Shown here piece by piece: positions 62,346-64,000 of a stretch of 64,000 nt of DNA. The stretch is from Candidatus Latescibacterota bacterium (GTDB lineage: Bacteria > JAAXHH01), in NCBI GenBank assembly GCA_022821085.1, contig JAJEEG010000006.1, positions 815,330 to 879,329 of the forward strand, in the 5' to 3' direction. The notes below the pieces were generated by a model, which made no database searches, was not told the DNA's origin, and saw only the letters and a list, made by a program, of their open reading frames with translations. The translations under genes and the position numbers were made by a program. How positions within the stretch are numbered: position 1 is the stretch's first letter; every line of letters starts with the position of its first letter.

Positions 62346-63251
62346 TCACCTGACCAGGAAGATCACCACCGCGACCGTGACGATGCTGCAGACGGTGGAC
62401 AGGAACACGGCGTTGGCCGCGAAATCCTCCCTGCTGCCGAATTCCATGGCGATCAGCACCGTGTTGATCGCGGTGGGATAACTGGTGGACACCACCAGGA
62501 TCGGGGCGATCCTGGGATCGATGTCCAGCAGGATGACGAGTCCGTAGCCGATCAGGGGAGAAATCACCAGGCGGCATACCAGGGACGCCACGCTGGCCTG
62601 CCACGCGTGCGTGATGCGGGTCCTGGCCAGCTGCATGCCCAGGGTGACCAGGGCCATGGGAACGAGCGCCTCGGCCAGGTACTCGATGGGAAGCCAGACG
62701 AAGCCGGGAAGTTGCAGGCCGAAGTTCCGGATGGCGAAGGCCAGGATCAGCGCGTATACGAAGGGCATCTTGAAGGACTGCAGGAACGCCCTCCGGGCCG
62801 AAATGCGGCCGACCGAGACGAAGAACAGGCCCAGGGTGAACACGAGAAAGTTCTGGACGGCCAGGACGATGGACTGCACGGCCAGGCCCAGGGCGGGAAA
62901 GGCCAGTTCGCTGGCCGGAAAGCCATAGTTCCCGCTGTTGTAGTACATGACCGACAGGCTGAAGGCCTGCTTCATGTCCTTCTTGTACCGCATGATCAGG
63001 GAACCGGCCAGGCTCAGGACATAGAGCGCGACCAGCATGAGCAGGCAGAACACGCTGGTGTCCCAGACGAAATCGGCGGAGAGTTCGGACTGGGTCAGGG
63101 ATACGACGAGGGTCGCGGGCATGACCAGGTAGAGCAGGACCCGCGTCAGGGCCTGCATATCGAAATGCCATTTCTTCTGAAACAGGTAGCCAAGGGAGAT
63201 CAGGACGAAAATCGGGGCGATGATGTCGAGCAGGATGTTCAGGAATGGCAT
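62346..63251 (-). CDS. AEC family transporter (auxin efflux carrier-like)
   Basis: 301 residues with about ten membrane helices in two halves. LLDIIAPIFVLISLGYLFQKK, the NSGNYGFPASELAF segment and YPTAINTVLIAMEF are family features. Bacterial members move malate, malonate or other organic acids; the substrate is unknown. Lies 54 bases downstream of the SDR gene on the same strand and converges with the polyferredoxin gene. Confidence 0.92.
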   Translation of the reverse strand: MPFLNILLDIIAPIFVLISLGYLFQKKWHFDMQALTRVLLYLVMPATLVVSLTQSELSADFVWDTSVFCLLMLVALYVLSLAGSLIMRYKKDMKQAFSLSVMYYNSGNYGFPASELAFPALGLAVQSIVLAVQNFLVFTLGLFFVSVGRISARRAFLQSFKMPFVYALILAFAIRNFGLQLPGFVWLPIEYLAEALVPMALVTLGMQLARTRITHAWQASVASLVCRLVISPLIGYGLVILLDIDPRIAPILVVSTSYPTAINTVLIAMEFGSREDFAANAVFLSTVCSIVTVAVVIFLVR

Positions 63252-63305
63252 CGGATCGCCGGGGTAGGGATTCGGGTGGGCTCGCGTGGGTGCGTGGTTC
63301 GGCGG

Positions 63306-64000
63306 TCAGCCGCCGAAGGGATCGAAGCGGCCGTCCGCCGCCGTCCACCCGCCGTCGACGAACATGACGGAGCCGGTGGTGTAGGAACTGGCGTCCGAGG
63401 CCAGGTAGAGGACGGCCCCCGCGATTTCTTCCGGCCTGGCCCATCGCCGGAGCATCGTCTTGTCGGCGTACGCGCCGTACCATTCCGGTTGTTGCTTGAT
63501 CTGGGCGGTCAGCGGCGTGTCCACCACGCCCGGTGCTATGGCGTTGGCCCGCACGCCCCGGTCGGCCAGTTCGGCCGCCAGCGCGCGGATCATGAGCACT
63601 ACGCCGGACTTCGTCGCGGCGTAAACGCCCTGGCCGGGCTCTACGACCTGTGACCTGATACTCGAGAGAACGATGACGCTGCCTCCGCCGTTTTCGGACA
63701 TGGACCGGGCGACTTCGCGCACCAGGCGGAAGGTGCCTTTCAGGTTGAGATCGACGACCCGGTCGTACTCTTCATCGGTGTACTCGAGGAGCGGTTTGCG
63801 TATGTTGACGCCGGGTGTGCTGACGAGGACGTCCGGGGGAGGAATCTGGTCGAGCACGCGCTGTATATGACCCGTATCACGCATGTCCAGCGCTACCGCA
63901 TCGGCTGAGCCGCCGTCCTTGCGAATCTCCTCCAGGACGGATTCCGCCGCCTCCTGCCGTACATCCGCGCACACCACGTGGGCGCCGAACTGGGCCAGGC
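63306..64000 (-). CDS. Short-chain dehydrogenase/reductase, 5'-truncated by the window
   Basis: 231 codons are visible; the reading frame continues off the right edge, so the glycine-rich TGxxxGIG cofactor motif is outside. Visible: LDMRD adenine-contact region, PPDVLVSTPGVN (NNAG-equivalent), catalytic Ser in VIVLSSI and YAATK (Tyr, Lys), and APGVVDTPL. The ending, VMFVDGGWTAADG, is typical of classical SDRs. Reduces or oxidises a hydroxyl/carbonyl with NAD(P)H; substrate unknown. Confidence 0.9.
   Translation of the reverse strand, partial: LAQFGAHVVCADVRQEAAESVLEEIRKDGGSADAVALDMRDTGHIQRVLDQIPPPDVLVSTPGVNIRKPLLEYTDEEYDRVVDLNLKGTFRLVREVARSMSENGGGSVIVLSSIRSQVVEPGQGVYAATKSGVVLMIRALAAELADRGVRANAIAPGVVDTPLTAQIKQQPEWYGAYADKTMLRRWARPEEIAGAVLYLASDASSYTTGSVMFVDGGWTAADGRFDPFGG

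Noticed and set aside
60583-63483. Long minus-strand open frame under the polyferredoxin and AEC genes
   Set aside because: It runs antisense to one clear gene and out of frame through another, and its residue composition is that of an antisense shadow.
42595-64000. Genomic island inserted at tRNA-Leu
   Set aside because: No integrase, transposase or duplicated tRNA end is seen and base composition does not change; kept only as a low-interest observation.

Overview
The window reads as one stretch of a high-GC, Gram-negative bacterial chromosome. Paired heptosyltransferase-like genes and WaaE-like glycosyltransferases point to lipopolysaccharide. MurE carries the DNPR motif of meso-diaminopimelate enzymes, and a complete rod-shape and division apparatus is present. 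FtsI ends in a PASTA domain, and the accessory genes (PhyH-type dioxygenase, amidohydrolase plus Rieske protein, orphan peptide-binding proteins) resemble those of uncultured marine lineages of the FCB/Latescibacterota kind. That placement is an inference from gene content; no marker gene here proves it.

Bases 1-45,681 are almost entirely on the + strand and mostly housekeeping. In order: an LPS-core glycosyltransferase operon (5 genes, first one cut by the window edge); rng-rplU-rpmA and a large phosphosugar mutase; ppiD on the minus strand, divergent from rpmE; prfA-prmC-proC; the dcw division/wall cluster mraZ-rsmH-ftsL-ftsI-murE-murF-ftsW-murC-murB-ftsQ-ftsA-ftsZ (mraY, murD, murG and ddl are not in it); valS plus a PHP phosphoesterase; mreB-mreC-mreD-mrdA-rodA-lgt; comF-like; a phosphofructokinase with pyrophosphate-type residues; tpiA; secG; tRNA-Leu(GAG).

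From about 42.7 kb the content becomes accessory and strand-mixed: two related solute-binding proteins around a class V aminotransferase; an amidohydrolase whose gene overlaps a small Rieske ferredoxin; an aldo/keto reductase; a CNNM/CorC-type membrane protein with a SRPBCC protein facing a TIGR01777 epimerase-like protein; AbgT-, SLC13- and APC-type transporters; a 43-codon small gene; a PhyH-like dioxygenase; a flavoprotein translationally coupled to a membrane polyferredoxin; an AEC transporter; and a short-chain dehydrogenase cut by the right edge.

Two window-wide patterns stand out. Several intergenic regions hold close matches to TTGACA-17-TATAAT promoters. Short tandem duplications with unrelated sequences (9-33 bp units) recur both in leaders and inside conserved genes; those inside genes all have units divisible by three, those outside often do not.
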